From Desulfuromonadales bacterium (GTDB taxonomy: Bacteria; Desulfobacterota; Desulfuromonadia; Desulfuromonadales; JAGXHI01), in contig JAGXHI010000046.1 of assembly GCA_024636295.1 (NCBI GenBank), forward strand, positions 1 through 64,000: a DNA stretch of 64,000 nt, given 5' to 3'. The position numbers were made by a program, and so were the translations under genes. Each line of letters starts with the position of its first letter. The stretch's first letter is position 1. Shown piece after piece: positions 50,518 through 59,090 of this stretch. The notes under the pieces are model-generated. The model was not told where the DNA came from, searched no databases, and saw only the letters and a list, made by a program, of their open reading frames with translations.

Positions 50518-51357
50518 TCAATACAGCAGCAGCTTGTGTTTCAGGGAGGAGTCCGCCTCCAGTTCCTCCAGCCGGGAATAGGGCTCGCCGTCTTTCGGAT
50601 AAAGGGTGGTAATCAGCAGCCGGGGCTCCGAAATGTAGGGAGTCGTGCCAACGGTGTTGGTGATGGATCGATAATGGCGCTTCGTCCGGTCTCTGAGCTG
50701 GAGATTGACAGTGTAATACGGCATGTGGGCTATGCCGACTGCCCGGCGCTGCCAATCATCGGGAATATTGGGGTAGGTCAGCAGTTCTTCAAGAATTTTC
50801 TCTCCGGTGGGGTCACTGCTGAGGAGGACTTCCTGTTGGAGGTTCATCAACAGGCCACAGGCGAGTACGTCCCAATTCAGAAGGTGCGGTCGCAAGCCTT
50901 TGTCGCCGAAATAGAGATGGTAAGCATTCAGGGGACCATCGAGACATTCAGGCTGGGCGGCATTGTCCGAATAGAAGCGCAGCCAGGCCCTGTTGATCAT
51001 CAGAACATTGCCATAGGGATCCGTTACGGATGTGGGATTCGGATCGCCGCCCCGCAGTGCGGTGATGAGGGATTTACGCATCCACTTCAACTCAGGGGAA
51101 TCAAGGGTGAGGCTTTGCTGTTGGGGAAGAAAACCGGCGGAAACCAGAAGACTGCTGGTGTCCTTGGTGTTCAAATGAAAAGCCCGGGCTATCTTCAGGA
51201 CCGTACCCCGCCCAGGTTGTGATCGGCCGCTTTCCAGAAAACTGATATGACGCGTCGACACGCCGACCTCCCAGGAAAGATCCTCCTGGCTCATTCCGAA
51301 AGTCGTCCTCCAGAAGCGTAAAAATCGGCCGAAATTATTTTTTTTCTCGTCGTGCAT
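50518..51357 (-). CDS. XRE-family regulator with MmyB-like ligand domain
   Basis: 279 residues. Helix-turn-helix at about 10-62 (LRFWRTTFGMSQEDLSWEVG, STRHISFLESGRSQPGRGTVL), then an MmyB-like PAS-related domain (about 95-275: TDPYGNVLMINRAWLRFYSD, LSSDPTGEKILEELL). Members of this architecture in Proteobacteria and Actinobacteria are often fatty-acid or lipid responsive. It is divergent from the MaoC-SDR-thiolase operon, with 499 bases between. It is a good candidate for control of those genes through the palindrome at 51762. Confidence 0.9.
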   Translation of the reverse strand: MHDEKKNNFGRFLRFWRTTFGMSQEDLSWEVGVSTRHISFLESGRSQPGRGTVLKIARAFHLNTKDTSSLLVSAGFLPQQQSLTLDSPELKWMRKSLITALRGGDPNPTSVTDPYGNVLMINRAWLRFYSDNAAQPECLDGPLNAYHLYFGDKGLRPHLLNWDVLACGLLMNLQQEVLLSSDPTGEKILEELLTYPNIPDDWQRRAVGIAHMPYYTVNLQLRDRTKRHYRSITNTVGTTPYISEPRLLITTLYPKDGEPYSRLEELEADSSLKHKLLLY

Positions 51358-51856
51358 TTTTGTCCTTCAAAGCCGCAGGATTCTTCATGGCGGCATCCCC
51401 GGGAGTGACATAAAAAGGTTTTCTCCGGCAATCAGCGCCTGTGAAAAAATGCATTGCTGATTCCTGAGGAAATATCAAGTAAATCCGGTCAAATATACAT
51501 GATTCAGCCCTGGATGCGCAAGAATTTGTCACTGCAGGGTTCGTTTTGCAGGAAAGGAAACAATGTATTTCTTCTCCAGGACAAGGGGCGAACTCAACTT
51601 TCTCTCCGCAATAAAGCGTCGTTATGGATTGAAACCGCCGATCGACAAGGCGCCGGGAAAACCAGGTTGAAAATTACTTCTGAAGTAATGGCGCATTTTT
51701 AAAAAGGCGGGTAAATTGAAATTTGCTCGAGATGGATTTGGAATAAAATCCTGTTTGGGTTACAGTGTGTCACTGTGATTCTCCGCCACTCAGAATGATA
51801 GTGAAAACGCGGCTCAGAAGAGAAAAATCATCTACATCCGAGGGAGGCGAAATATT
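51358..51856. other. Divergent intergenic region between XRE regulator and MaoC operon
   Basis: 499 bases without a convincing gene; a short frame at 51454-51702 lacks a ribosome site and protein-like composition. It contains the palindrome at 51762-51776 and a partial copy of its core (TGTCACTG) near 51527, closer to the XRE start. An AT-rich -10-like TAAAAT occurs near 51744. Confidence 0.5.
51762..51776. promoter_or_regulatory. Palindromic operator candidate before the MaoC operon
   Basis: Perfect inverted repeat ACAGTG-TGT-CACTGT, about 80 bases upstream of the ATG at 51857. It is in the divergent region of an XRE regulator. The half-site TGTCACTG recurs near 51527. Confidence 0.5.
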
Positions 51857-52318
51857 ATGATCAAGGTCGTACCGCCAAACCAGCTCAAAGATTTCATCGG
51901 CCAGGCCCTTGAACCCACCGAATGGTTCAAAGTGGAACAGGATCGGATCAACAATTTCGCAGATACCACCCTGGATCACCAGTTCATCCACGTCGATCGG
52001 GAAAAGGCCGGCAAAACCCCCTTCGGAACCACGATCGCCCACGGCTATTTGACTTTATCGCTGCTTCCCCACTTCATGTCCCAAAGCGGCATCATCCCCG
52101 AGGGAGTGCAGATGGCCGTCAATTACGGACTGGATAAACTTCGTTTTCTTCAACCGGTGAAGGTGAATTCAGAGATCCGAGCCATCCCTAAACTTCTTGC
52201 AGTCAATGAAAAAGCCCCGGGCCAATACCTGTGCAAGGTCGAAGTCACCGTGGAAATCAAAAACGAAGAAAAACCCGCCCTGATTGCGGAAACTCTTAGT
52301 CTTTTTTACGTGGGCTGA
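51857..52318 (+). CDS. MaoC-type (R)-specific enoyl-CoA hydratase
   Basis: 153 residues, single hot-dog fold. The hydratase signature is visible: FADTTLDHQFIHVDREKAGK followed by TPFGTTIAHGYLTLSLLP, with catalytic Asp and His in D-x4-H and the AHG turn. It hydrates enoyl-CoA to 3-hydroxyacyl-CoA. First gene of a MaoC-SDR-thiolase operon, which gives three consecutive steps of beta-oxidation. The ATG follows GAGG. Confidence 0.92.
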   Translation: MIKVVPPNQLKDFIGQALEPTEWFKVEQDRINNFADTTLDHQFIHVDREKAGKTPFGTTIAHGYLTLSLLPHFMSQSGIIPEGVQMAVNYGLDKLRFLQPVKVNSEIRAIPKLLAVNEKAPGQYLCKVEVTVEIKNEEKPALIAETLSLFYVG

Positions 52319-52351
52319 TCATTTTTTTTAGATACCTGAAAGGGCAGATTC

Positions 52352-53272
52352 ATGGAAATCCGATTTGATGGAAGAGTGGCTATTGTAACCGGAGCCGGAA
52401 ACGGTCTGGGCCGTTCCCATGCCCTGGCCCTGGCGGCTCGGGGAGCCAGAGTCGTTGTTAACGATCTCGGGGCCTCGCTCGATGGCAGCGGGGGCTCCAG
52501 TGATGCCGCCGAAGCGGTAGTGAAGGAAATACGGGCCGCAGGTGGCGAAGCGATCGCCAACGGCGCGAACGTTACTGATTACGCGCAGGTTGAGGCCATG
52601 GTCAGGCAGGCCATGGAGACCTGGGGGCAGGTGGACATTCTGGTAAACAACGCCGGGATTCTGCGGGACAAAACCTTTACCAAGGTTACTGTCGACGATT
52701 TCAATCTGGTGCTGGATGTGCACCTGATGGGATCGGTGAACTGCACCAAAGCCGTCTGGGAAATTATGAGGGAACAGAATTATGGACGGATCACCATGAC
52801 GACCTCCTCGAGCGGTCTGTATGGAAATTTTGGCCAGTCCAACTACGCCGCCGCGAAAATGGGTGTTGTCGGACTGATGAATACCCTGCGTCTGGAAGGC
52901 GCCAAGTACAATATCCGGGTCAATGCCCTGTCTCCCACCGCCGCGACACGCATGACTTACGAGCTGATGCCGAAGGAGCTTCATTCGTTGCTCTCTCCCG
53001 AGTCTGTCACTCCTGGCCTGCTCTTCCTCGTCAGCGAAGAGGCGCCCCAGGGGGAGATCCTTTGCGCCGGCGCTGGAAGTTTCGCCCGCACGCGCATTTA
53101 TGAGTCGCGGGGCATGTTTCTTGGCGGAGACAACCTCAGCCCCGAGAAGGTTGCCGCAAACTGGGAGAGAATCTCGGACACCGAAGGACAGGAAGATTTT
53201 GTGGGCGGGGGGAATCAGACCACCAAGTTCGTCACCCTGGCGCTGGAAGCTCAGAAGCAATCGAAAGACTAA
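52352..53272 (+). CDS. SDR 3-hydroxyacyl-CoA dehydrogenase-like (HSD17B4 type)
   Basis: 306 residues. NAD-binding VTGAGNGLGRSHALALAARG, the insert VVNDLGASLDGSGGSSDAAE typical of the multifunctional-protein-2 subgroup, LVNNAGILRDKTF, and catalytic Ser with Tyr/Lys in SSGLYGNFGQSNYAAAKMG. This subgroup oxidises (R)-3-hydroxyacyl-CoA, matching the MaoC stereochemistry encoded just before. The ATG lies behind AAAGGGCAG. It precedes the thiolase gene by 21 bases. Confidence 0.92.
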   Translation: MEIRFDGRVAIVTGAGNGLGRSHALALAARGARVVVNDLGASLDGSGGSSDAAEAVVKEIRAAGGEAIANGANVTDYAQVEAMVRQAMETWGQVDILVNNAGILRDKTFTKVTVDDFNLVLDVHLMGSVNCTKAVWEIMREQNYGRITMTTSSSGLYGNFGQSNYAAAKMGVVGLMNTLRLEGAKYNIRVNALSPTAATRMTYELMPKELHSLLSPESVTPGLLFLVSEEAPQGEILCAGAGSFARTRIYESRGMFLGGDNLSPEKVAANWERISDTEGQEDFVGGGNQTTKFVTLALEAQKQSKD

Positions 53273-53293
53273 AACATACAAAAGGAGTATGCA

Positions 53294-54475
53294 ATGAGAG
53301 AGGCAGTTATCGTATCCACCGCACGCACCCCGATTGGAAAGGCCTATCGCGGCGCCTTCAACAATACCGATTCGCCGACCATGGGCGGACACGTCATCCG
53401 GGAAGCCGTCAATCGCGCCGGCATCGATCCGGGCGAGGTCGAGGACGTCTTTATGGGCTGCGCCCTGCCCCAGGGATCCAGCGGGATGAATATCGGCCGT
53501 CTATCCCTTCTGGCGGCCGGGCTTCCGGTTCATGTCGGCGGTATGAGCGTCGATCGCCAGTGCTCCTCAGGCATGTATGCCATTGCCCTGGGCGCCAACC
53601 AGATCATGCAAGAGGGCCTGCCCATTGTCGTGGGCGCGGGCCTGGACCAGATCAGTCTGGTGCAGAACGATAAGATGAATCGCTACCGTCTCGGCGATCC
53701 CAATGTCATCGCCAAAAGCCCGCATGCCTACATGCCGATGCTGGACACCGCCGAAGTCGTGGCGAAGCGTTATAACATCAGCCGCGAGGCGCAGGACGAA
53801 TATGCTCTCCAAAGCCAGCAGCGAACCGCCGCAGCGCAGGCCGCCGGAAAGTTTGATCAGGAAATTGCACCGATGACCACCAGCATGGGGGTCATGGACA
53901 AGGAAACACAGAAGATTTCCTTCAAGGAAGTCCGTCTTGAAAAAGACGAAGGAAATCGCCCCAGCACGACTCTGGAAGGCCTCTCCAGTCTTCAACCCGT
54001 CAGAGAAGGGGGAACCATCACCGCCGGTAACGCCAGTCAGCTCTCCGATGGTGCTTCCGCCGCCGTTCTCATGGAGCGCAAGGTTGCCGAGCAGAAGGGC
54101 CTCCAGCCCCTGGGGATCTATCGCGGAATCGCCGTGGCCGGCTGCGAGCCTGATGAAATGGGCATTGGCCCGGTATTCGCGATACCCAAGCTGCTGGAGC
54201 GTCATGGTTTGAAAATGGATGATATCGGTCTATGGGAACTGAACGAAGCTTTCGCAGTGCAGGTGATCTATTGCCGCGACAAGCTCGGCATTCCGAATGA
54301 TCTGCTCAACGTCAACGGCGGCGCCGTCTCCATCGGACACCCCTATGGTATGAGCGGAGCCCGTATGGTCGGGCATGCCCTGATCGAGGGCAAGCGTCGC
54401 GGCGCCAGATACGTGGTTTGTACCATGTGCATCGGCGGAGGGCAGGGTGCCGCCGGACTCTTCGAAGTCGCATAA
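53294..54475 (+). CDS. Acetyl-CoA acyltransferase (thiolase)
   Basis: 393 residues. Nucleophile Cys in [19 protein letters not shown] (about 90), the second catalytic block [17 protein letters not shown], and the C-terminal [15 protein letters not shown] with the acid/base Cys. It cleaves 3-ketoacyl-CoA to acetyl-CoA plus a shortened acyl-CoA, completing the MaoC-SDR-thiolase set. The ATG follows AAAGGAGTATGCA. The terminator at 54506 closes the operon. Confidence 0.94.
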   Translation: MREAVIVSTARTPIGKAYRGAFNNTDSPTMGGHVIREAVNRAGIDPGEVEDVFMGCALPQGSSGMNIGRLSLLAAGLPVHVGGMSVDRQCSSGMYAIALGANQIMQEGLPIVVGAGLDQISLVQNDKMNRYRLGDPNVIAKSPHAYMPMLDTAEVVAKRYNISREAQDEYALQSQQRTAAAQAAGKFDQEIAPMTTSMGVMDKETQKISFKEVRLEKDEGNRPSTTLEGLSSLQPVREGGTITAGNASQLSDGASAAVLMERKVAEQKGLQPLGIYRGIAVAGCEPDEMGIGPVFAIPKLLERHGLKMDDIGLWELNEAFAVQVIYCRDKLGIPNDLLNVNGGAVSIGHPYGMSGARMVGHALIEGKRRGARYVVCTMCIGGGQGAAGLFEVA

Positions 54476-54776
54476 TCGATTTTTTAAAAATAATATCTGA
54501 TTGGCAAAAGCCGCTCTCCCGAGCTGAATGGGGGGCGGCTTTTTTTTGAATTGTGGTTTCTCCGCGAATGGATAAAAGTATTGGAAAAGTGTTAAACTTG
54601 AGTGTCGCCGGAAATCCGCCCTGCAGCGTTACGATTTTTCCCAGACTTTGAGATGGCTTGTGTATGCCTTCGCATCCAGAAAAAGCAGCCAAGTCCTGTC
54701 ACCGGATTTTTTTAGACATTCTGTGAATATATAAATTTCATAAGATTCAATTTTAAACAGCCCGGGGGACGGTAAA
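54476..54776. other. Intergenic region after the thiolase gene
   Basis: 301 bases. It holds the thiolase terminator (54506-54547) and the upstream region of the CoA-transferase fusion. AT-rich around 54715-54765; no clear promoter pair or gene was found. Confidence 0.5.
54506..54547 (+). terminator. Terminator of the MaoC-SDR-thiolase operon
   Basis: AAAAGCCGC (54506-54514) pairs with GCGGCTTTT (54535-54543) around a 20-base loop and is followed by more T. Confidence 0.8.
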
Positions 54777-56753
54777 GTGAAAAATTCGAAGGGGAAATAT
54801 TCCGAAAATCCGAGAGTGCAAAGTGCTCCGAAAAGTCCCTGCGAAGTGAATCTGAATGCCGATTTATCCGCTCGATACCGCCGGAAACTGACAACTGCCG
54901 ATGAGGCTGTGCGCCAGATACGGTCGGGATGGCGGGTTTTTATCGGAACCGCATGCGCGGAGCCGCAGGATCTGGTGGCGGCCCTCTGTCGCAACAGTGA
55001 ACGCCTGCACGATGTGGAACTGATTCACCTTCTGACGATGGGAATTTCAGATTACGTGCAGTCGAAATATGCAGGGCATTTCCGCCATAATGCTTTTTTC
55101 ATCGGCGACAATGTCCGTGAGGCCGTGTCGGAAGGACGGGCCGATTACACACCCATCTTTCTCAGCGAAATTCCCGAGCTCATCCGACGGGGACAACGAG
55201 GCAACCAGGTGGCTCTGCTGCAGCTCACTCCTCCGGATAAGCACGGATTCTGCAGTATGGGGATCAGTGTGGACATCCAGAGGGCGGCCCTCGACCGTGC
55301 CAGGCTGGTGATCGCCGAAATTAATCCACACATGCCGCGCACCCACGGTGCAACGGAAGTGCACCTGGATCAGATTGATCACCTTGTGGAGACATCCGCT
55401 CCTCTTCTGGAATGGACGACCGAGGAGCCAGACGAGGTGACGATGCAGGTCGGTTATCACATTTCTCGTCTCGTGCAGAACGGCAGTTGTCTTCAGTTGG
55501 GGATAGGGAATCTTCCCGGCACGGTTCTTCAGTTTCTCACCGACAAGAAAAACCTGGGGGTGCACACGGAAGTTTTCGGCGACCGGCTCCTGCCCTTGAT
55601 CGAGAACGGGAATATCACCAACAAATTGAAAAAGATTCATCCCGGCAGGACGGTCGCCAGCTTTGTGGTCGGGACCCGCAGAATCTATGATTTCATCGAC
55701 CAGAACCCGAGTGTCGCTCTTTATCCCTCGGAATTTGTGAACGATCCCCGCATAATCTCCCAGAACGATCAGGTGGTAGCGGTGAATTCTGCACTTCAGG
55801 TGGATCTGACGGGGCAGATCTGTGCTGACAGCCTGGGATACAAGTTCTACAGCGGTATTGGAGGCCAGGTCGACTTCATTCGGGGAGCCGCCATGAGTCG
55901 CGGTGGAAAGCCGATCCTGGCTCTCCCCAGCACCACCGGTTCAGGAAAAAGCCGGATCGTGCCTCACCTGGATGAAGGCTCGGGCGTCGTCACAAGCCGG
56001 GGGGACGTTCATTACATCGTAACGGAATACGGCATTGCCTATCTGCACGGAAGAACGATTCGCGAGCGGGCGCTGGCCCTTATTTCCATTGCACATCCCG
56101 ATTTCCGGCAGGATCTGCTGGATTTCGTCAAAAAGAAGCACTACGTCTATGAAGACGAGCAGGTCTGGCAGCAGACGCTGAGCCGCTATCCGACGGAAAT
56201 GGAGGAAAGGCGTAAATTCGGTGGCCGGGAGTTGTTGATTCGCCCCTTGAAGGCAACGGACGAGCGCCTGATCCAGGAATTTTTTTACAGCCACCGCCCG
56301 GATACCATCTACAACCGTTATTTTACCCCCAAGCGTACGCTTGACCATCTGGAGGCGGCCAAGCTCTGCTGTATCGACTACCGCACTCGAATGGCTCTAG
56401 CCGCTTTTCAACGCATCGGATCGGGAAAACGTATTGTGGGAGTGGCGCGGTATTCTCTCAATCCCAGGACCAATATCGCCGAAACCGCGACGGTGGTTCA
56501 TGAGGACTTTCGAAGGCTGGGTATCTCAAGATACCTTTTCGACAGACTGGAGTACTATGCGAGGAAAATGGGAATCGAAGGATTCAGCGCCGATATTCTT
56601 CCCAGCAACCATCCCATGCTGAAATATTACAGGGATGCGGGGTACGAGGTTGCCTATTCCCCGGATATGGAGGTTTACCACGCGGAATACCATTTCAAAG
56701 AAGAAAGTCCCCGGTCCGGGGGAGGAGATGGAGTAGACGGAAAAGTAGAATAA
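54777..56753 (+). CDS. Acetyl-CoA hydrolase/CoA-transferase fused to a GNAT acetyltransferase
   Basis: 658 residues. About 30-465 is a 4-hydroxybutyrate/acetyl-CoA transferase or hydrolase domain (VFIGTACAEPQDLVAAL, LLQLTPPDKHGFCSMGISVD, GIGGQVDFIRGAAMSRGGKP, YIVTEYGIAYLHGRTIRERA). About 485-640 is a GNAT domain (LLIRPLKATDERLIQEFFYS, VVHEDFRRLGISRYLFDRLE). The pairing suggests that CoA-transferase activity is linked to lysine acetylation or an acyl-CoA sensor, as in other acetyltransferase fusions. The start GTG has only a weak GGGGGAC site. Terminator at 56807. Confidence 0.9.
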   Translation: MKNSKGKYSENPRVQSAPKSPCEVNLNADLSARYRRKLTTADEAVRQIRSGWRVFIGTACAEPQDLVAALCRNSERLHDVELIHLLTMGISDYVQSKYAGHFRHNAFFIGDNVREAVSEGRADYTPIFLSEIPELIRRGQRGNQVALLQLTPPDKHGFCSMGISVDIQRAALDRARLVIAEINPHMPRTHGATEVHLDQIDHLVETSAPLLEWTTEEPDEVTMQVGYHISRLVQNGSCLQLGIGNLPGTVLQFLTDKKNLGVHTEVFGDRLLPLIENGNITNKLKKIHPGRTVASFVVGTRRIYDFIDQNPSVALYPSEFVNDPRIISQNDQVVAVNSALQVDLTGQICADSLGYKFYSGIGGQVDFIRGAAMSRGGKPILALPSTTGSGKSRIVPHLDEGSGVVTSRGDVHYIVTEYGIAYLHGRTIRERALALISIAHPDFRQDLLDFVKKKHYVYEDEQVWQQTLSRYPTEMEERRKFGGRELLIRPLKATDERLIQEFFYSHRPDTIYNRYFTPKRTLDHLEAAKLCCIDYRTRMALAAFQRIGSGKRIVGVARYSLNPRTNIAETATVVHEDFRRLGISRYLFDRLEYYARKMGIEGFSADILPSNHPMLKYYRDAGYEVAYSPDMEVYHAEYHFKEESPRSGGGDGVDGKVE

Positions 56754-56755
56754 AC

Positions 56756-56798
56756 AATCTCCCTGTCCACCTACAAAAAAACAGTGGACAGGGAGATT
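56756..56798. terminator. Long bidirectional hairpin between convergent genes
   Basis: AATCTCCCTGTCCAC (56756-56770) pairs with GTGGACAGGGAGATT (56784-56798). The T-run is poor, and it probably works with the shorter hairpin at 56807. Confidence 0.65.
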
Positions 56799-56806
56799 TG
56801 AATCCG

Positions 56807-56828
56807 ACCGGTGAATGCCGGTTTTTTT
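56807..56828 (+). terminator. Terminator of the CoA-transferase fusion gene
   Basis: ACCGG and CCGGT flank a six-base loop and are followed by seven T. The T-run reaches the stop of the convergent acyl-CoA dehydrogenase gene. Confidence 0.75.
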
Positions 56829-58014
56829 AGTAACTTTTGAGAATATTTCTGGCCACAGAAGATTTGTGGACTTCGTCCGCTCCGTCGTAAATTCGGGCGG
56901 CACGCTCGTGGCTGAAAAAACGTGCGAGGATTGTATCGTCGGTCATCCCCAGACCCCCGTGAACCTGCAGCGCCCGATCAACCACCTTCTGCATTGTATT
57001 GGCGGTTACGAATTTCGCCATGCTGATTTCCTTCCTGGCGCCTTTTGCTCCCAACTGCTCGATCTTCCAGCCGGTGTAAAGGACCAGCAGGCGGGCCTGT
57101 TGAATTTCCGCTGCGCATTCCGCAATCCATGCCTGGATGATCTGCTTGTCGGCAAGCGTCTGCCCTTCGGCGATGACCCTTGATTTGGCGCGGCTGCACA
57201 TCATGTCGAAAGACCGATTGCAAATGCCGATCCATCTCATGCAGTGATGAATCCGCCCCGGGCCGAGGCGGCTCTGGGCGATGGCGAAGCCGGATCCCTC
57301 CTCGCCCAGGAGATTTTCCTTGGGGACGCGGCAGGACTGATAAAGTATTTCGGCATGGCTTGCCCAGTCCGCACCGGCGTGACCCATCACGGGAATGTTG
57401 CGCACGTGGTTGAATCCCGGAGCGTCGGTCGGAACGATGATCATGCTCGCCCTTTGATGGGGCGCCGCATCGGGATTGGTCACTGCCATAACGATGGCAA
57501 AAGCTGCGCCGTCCGCCGAGGAGGTATACCATTTGTGTCCGTTGATGACGTATTCGTCGCCATCCCGGACCGCGGTTGTGCCCATCAGAACGGGATTGGA
57601 GCCCGGGTATTCAACTTCCGTCATGGAAAAGCAGCTGCGGATCTTCCCCTGGATCAGAGGCCCCAGATACTTCTCCTTCTGTTCATCCGTGCCGAACATA
57701 TGAAGGATTTCGATATTCCCCGCATCCGGGGCCTGGCAGCCGAATACATAATGGCCTATGGTGGTGCGGCCCAGAGCTTCCGATACCAGAGCATGTTCCA
57801 TCATGTCCAGGCCCATTCCACCGTATTCCTTGGGATGATTAGGCGCCCAGAGTTCCATCTGGCGGACCATTTCGCGTTTTTCCGCCAGCATTGGCAACAT
57901 ACTGGAAAAGGATTTCGTAAGGGTCTCGTGTTCCAGGGGAATGAGTTCCTTGTCAACGAATTCGTTGATCATCTCGAGGATTGTCTGCATTTTTTCGGAT
58001 ACGGTGAAATCCAT
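56827..58014 (-). CDS. Acyl-CoA dehydrogenase
   Basis: 395 residues of the FAD acyl-CoA dehydrogenase superfamily. Visible are the N-terminal helical domain, PKEYGGMGLDMMEHALVSEA, the flavin-binding CFSMTEVEYPGSNP, GDEYVINGHKWYTSSADGA and the C-terminal YDGADEVHKSSVARNIL. It resembles the ACAD10/11-like group acting on longer or branched chains. Oxidation passes electrons to EtfAB, encoded divergently upstream. ATG 58014 follows AGGAAGG; a longer open frame to 58113 lacks conservation. Confidence 0.92.
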   Translation of the reverse strand: MDFTVSEKMQTILEMINEFVDKELIPLEHETLTKSFSSMLPMLAEKREMVRQMELWAPNHPKEYGGMGLDMMEHALVSEALGRTTIGHYVFGCQAPDAGNIEILHMFGTDEQKEKYLGPLIQGKIRSCFSMTEVEYPGSNPVLMGTTAVRDGDEYVINGHKWYTSSADGAAFAIVMAVTNPDAAPHQRASMIIVPTDAPGFNHVRNIPVMGHAGADWASHAEILYQSCRVPKENLLGEEGSGFAIAQSRLGPGRIHHCMRWIGICNRSFDMMCSRAKSRVIAEGQTLADKQIIQAWIAECAAEIQQARLLVLYTGWKIEQLGAKGARKEISMAKFVTANTMQKVVDRALQVHGGLGMTDDTILARFFSHERAARIYDGADEVHKSSVARNILKSY

Positions 58015-58181
58015 TGTTTTTTCCTTCCTCTGAATGTTGTTTGGTATTTCCCGATTTTTCCTTGGAGGGTTTGCGAAACGACTTTTTGAACAGGAGCCGC
58101 AGCCAGGCGACATGTCGGAAAAATCCAGTTGACTTACTGGATCAAACCAGGTTTTATAACATACAGCTAGTTGAGGAGCGC

Positions 58182-58206
58182 CTCAATTACCTCAAAGGTA
58201 ATTGAG
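58182..58206. promoter_or_regulatory. Operator-like inverted repeat upstream of the ETF genes
   Basis: CTCAATTACC (58182-58191) and GGTAATTGAG (58197-58206) form a perfect 10-bp inverted repeat with a five-base spacer. An overlapping TTGAGG-AGCG-CCTCAA lies at 58171-58186. It lies in the divergent region between the acyl-CoA dehydrogenase and etfB genes, below a TATAAC box (58155-58160). Confidence 0.5.
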
Positions 58207-58263
58207 AGCCTTCCTTATTGAAACTATGATGAAAATTCATCTGAGTTCGTTTATTTTCCTGAA

Positions 58264-59079
58264 ATGCCCGAATGCCTGAAACCTATGAAAAGACAGCACT
58301 TGAAAATTCTGGTCTGCGTAAAACAGGTTCCCGATATCGAGGCGATCGCCCATAGCGATGATCCCGGAACCTGGGCGAAAATTTCCGAATCCACCGGATT
58401 CCGGATGAATCGCTATGATGAATATGCTGTGGAAGAGGCGATCCTTCTCAAGGAGGCCAATCCAGGAACGATCGTAGATATTCTTTCCGTCGGGCCCCAG
58501 AGAGCGAACCAGACAATTCGCAGGGCGCTTGGGATGGGAGCGGACAACGGAATTCATATCCGCACGGCGGACGATGAATACCTCAGCCCCTTTCTGATTG
58601 CTTCCTGGATTGCCGCTGCCGTCAGATCGCGGGATTACGATCTCATTCTTGCCGGCGTCATGTCCGAGGATGGAATGCATGGGCAGGTCGGCCCGATGAC
58701 GGCCGAATTTCTGGGAATTCCCTGCGCCACCTCCGTGGTCGCCTCCCGGATCTCTCGGGATTGCGCATCCTTTCAGGTCACACGGGAGATCGAAGATGGT
58801 TTAAAGGATCTTCTCCTGTTGCATTTTCCTGCGGTTCTGAGCATCCAGAGCAGCACCAACAAACCGCGTTACCCAGCCTTGTCCAAGATTCTTCGGGCAA
58901 AAAGTCTGGAGCTGGAAGTTATCGATTTCGACACATTCGACGTTCGAACCTCACCGGAGCGGTTAACCGAAGTGGGATTTCCCCAGAAGACCCGAAGCGG
59001 TGAGATTCTCCAGGGATCGCAGGGGGAAAAGGCTGCGGAGCTTCTCCGGATTTTGAGTCGGAAAATACCCATTCGATAG
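58264..59079 (+). CDS. etfB: Electron transfer flavoprotein beta subunit
   Basis: 271 residues. KILVCVKQVPD start, NRYDEYAVEEAILLKE, VGPQRANQTIRRALGMGADNGI, and the ETF-beta signature VTREIEDGLKDLL near 180. With EtfA it accepts electrons from acyl-CoA dehydrogenases. The start is uncertain: ATG 58264 or ATG 58285 (MKRQHLKILVC); neither has a good ribosome site. It precedes etfA by 11 bases. The AMP-site region is intact. Confidence 0.92.
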   Translation: MPECLKPMKRQHLKILVCVKQVPDIEAIAHSDDPGTWAKISESTGFRMNRYDEYAVEEAILLKEANPGTIVDILSVGPQRANQTIRRALGMGADNGIHIRTADDEYLSPFLIASWIAAAVRSRDYDLILAGVMSEDGMHGQVGPMTAEFLGIPCATSVVASRISRDCASFQVTREIEDGLKDLLLLHFPAVLSIQSSTNKPRYPALSKILRAKSLELEVIDFDTFDVRTSPERLTEVGFPQKTRSGEILQGSQGEKAAELLRILSRKIPIR

Positions 59080-59090
59080 GCAATTTCATC

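Noticed and set aside
51454..51702. Possible 82-codon gene upstream of the MaoC operon
   Set aside because: No ribosome site, no recognisable domain, atypical composition; the region looks regulatory.
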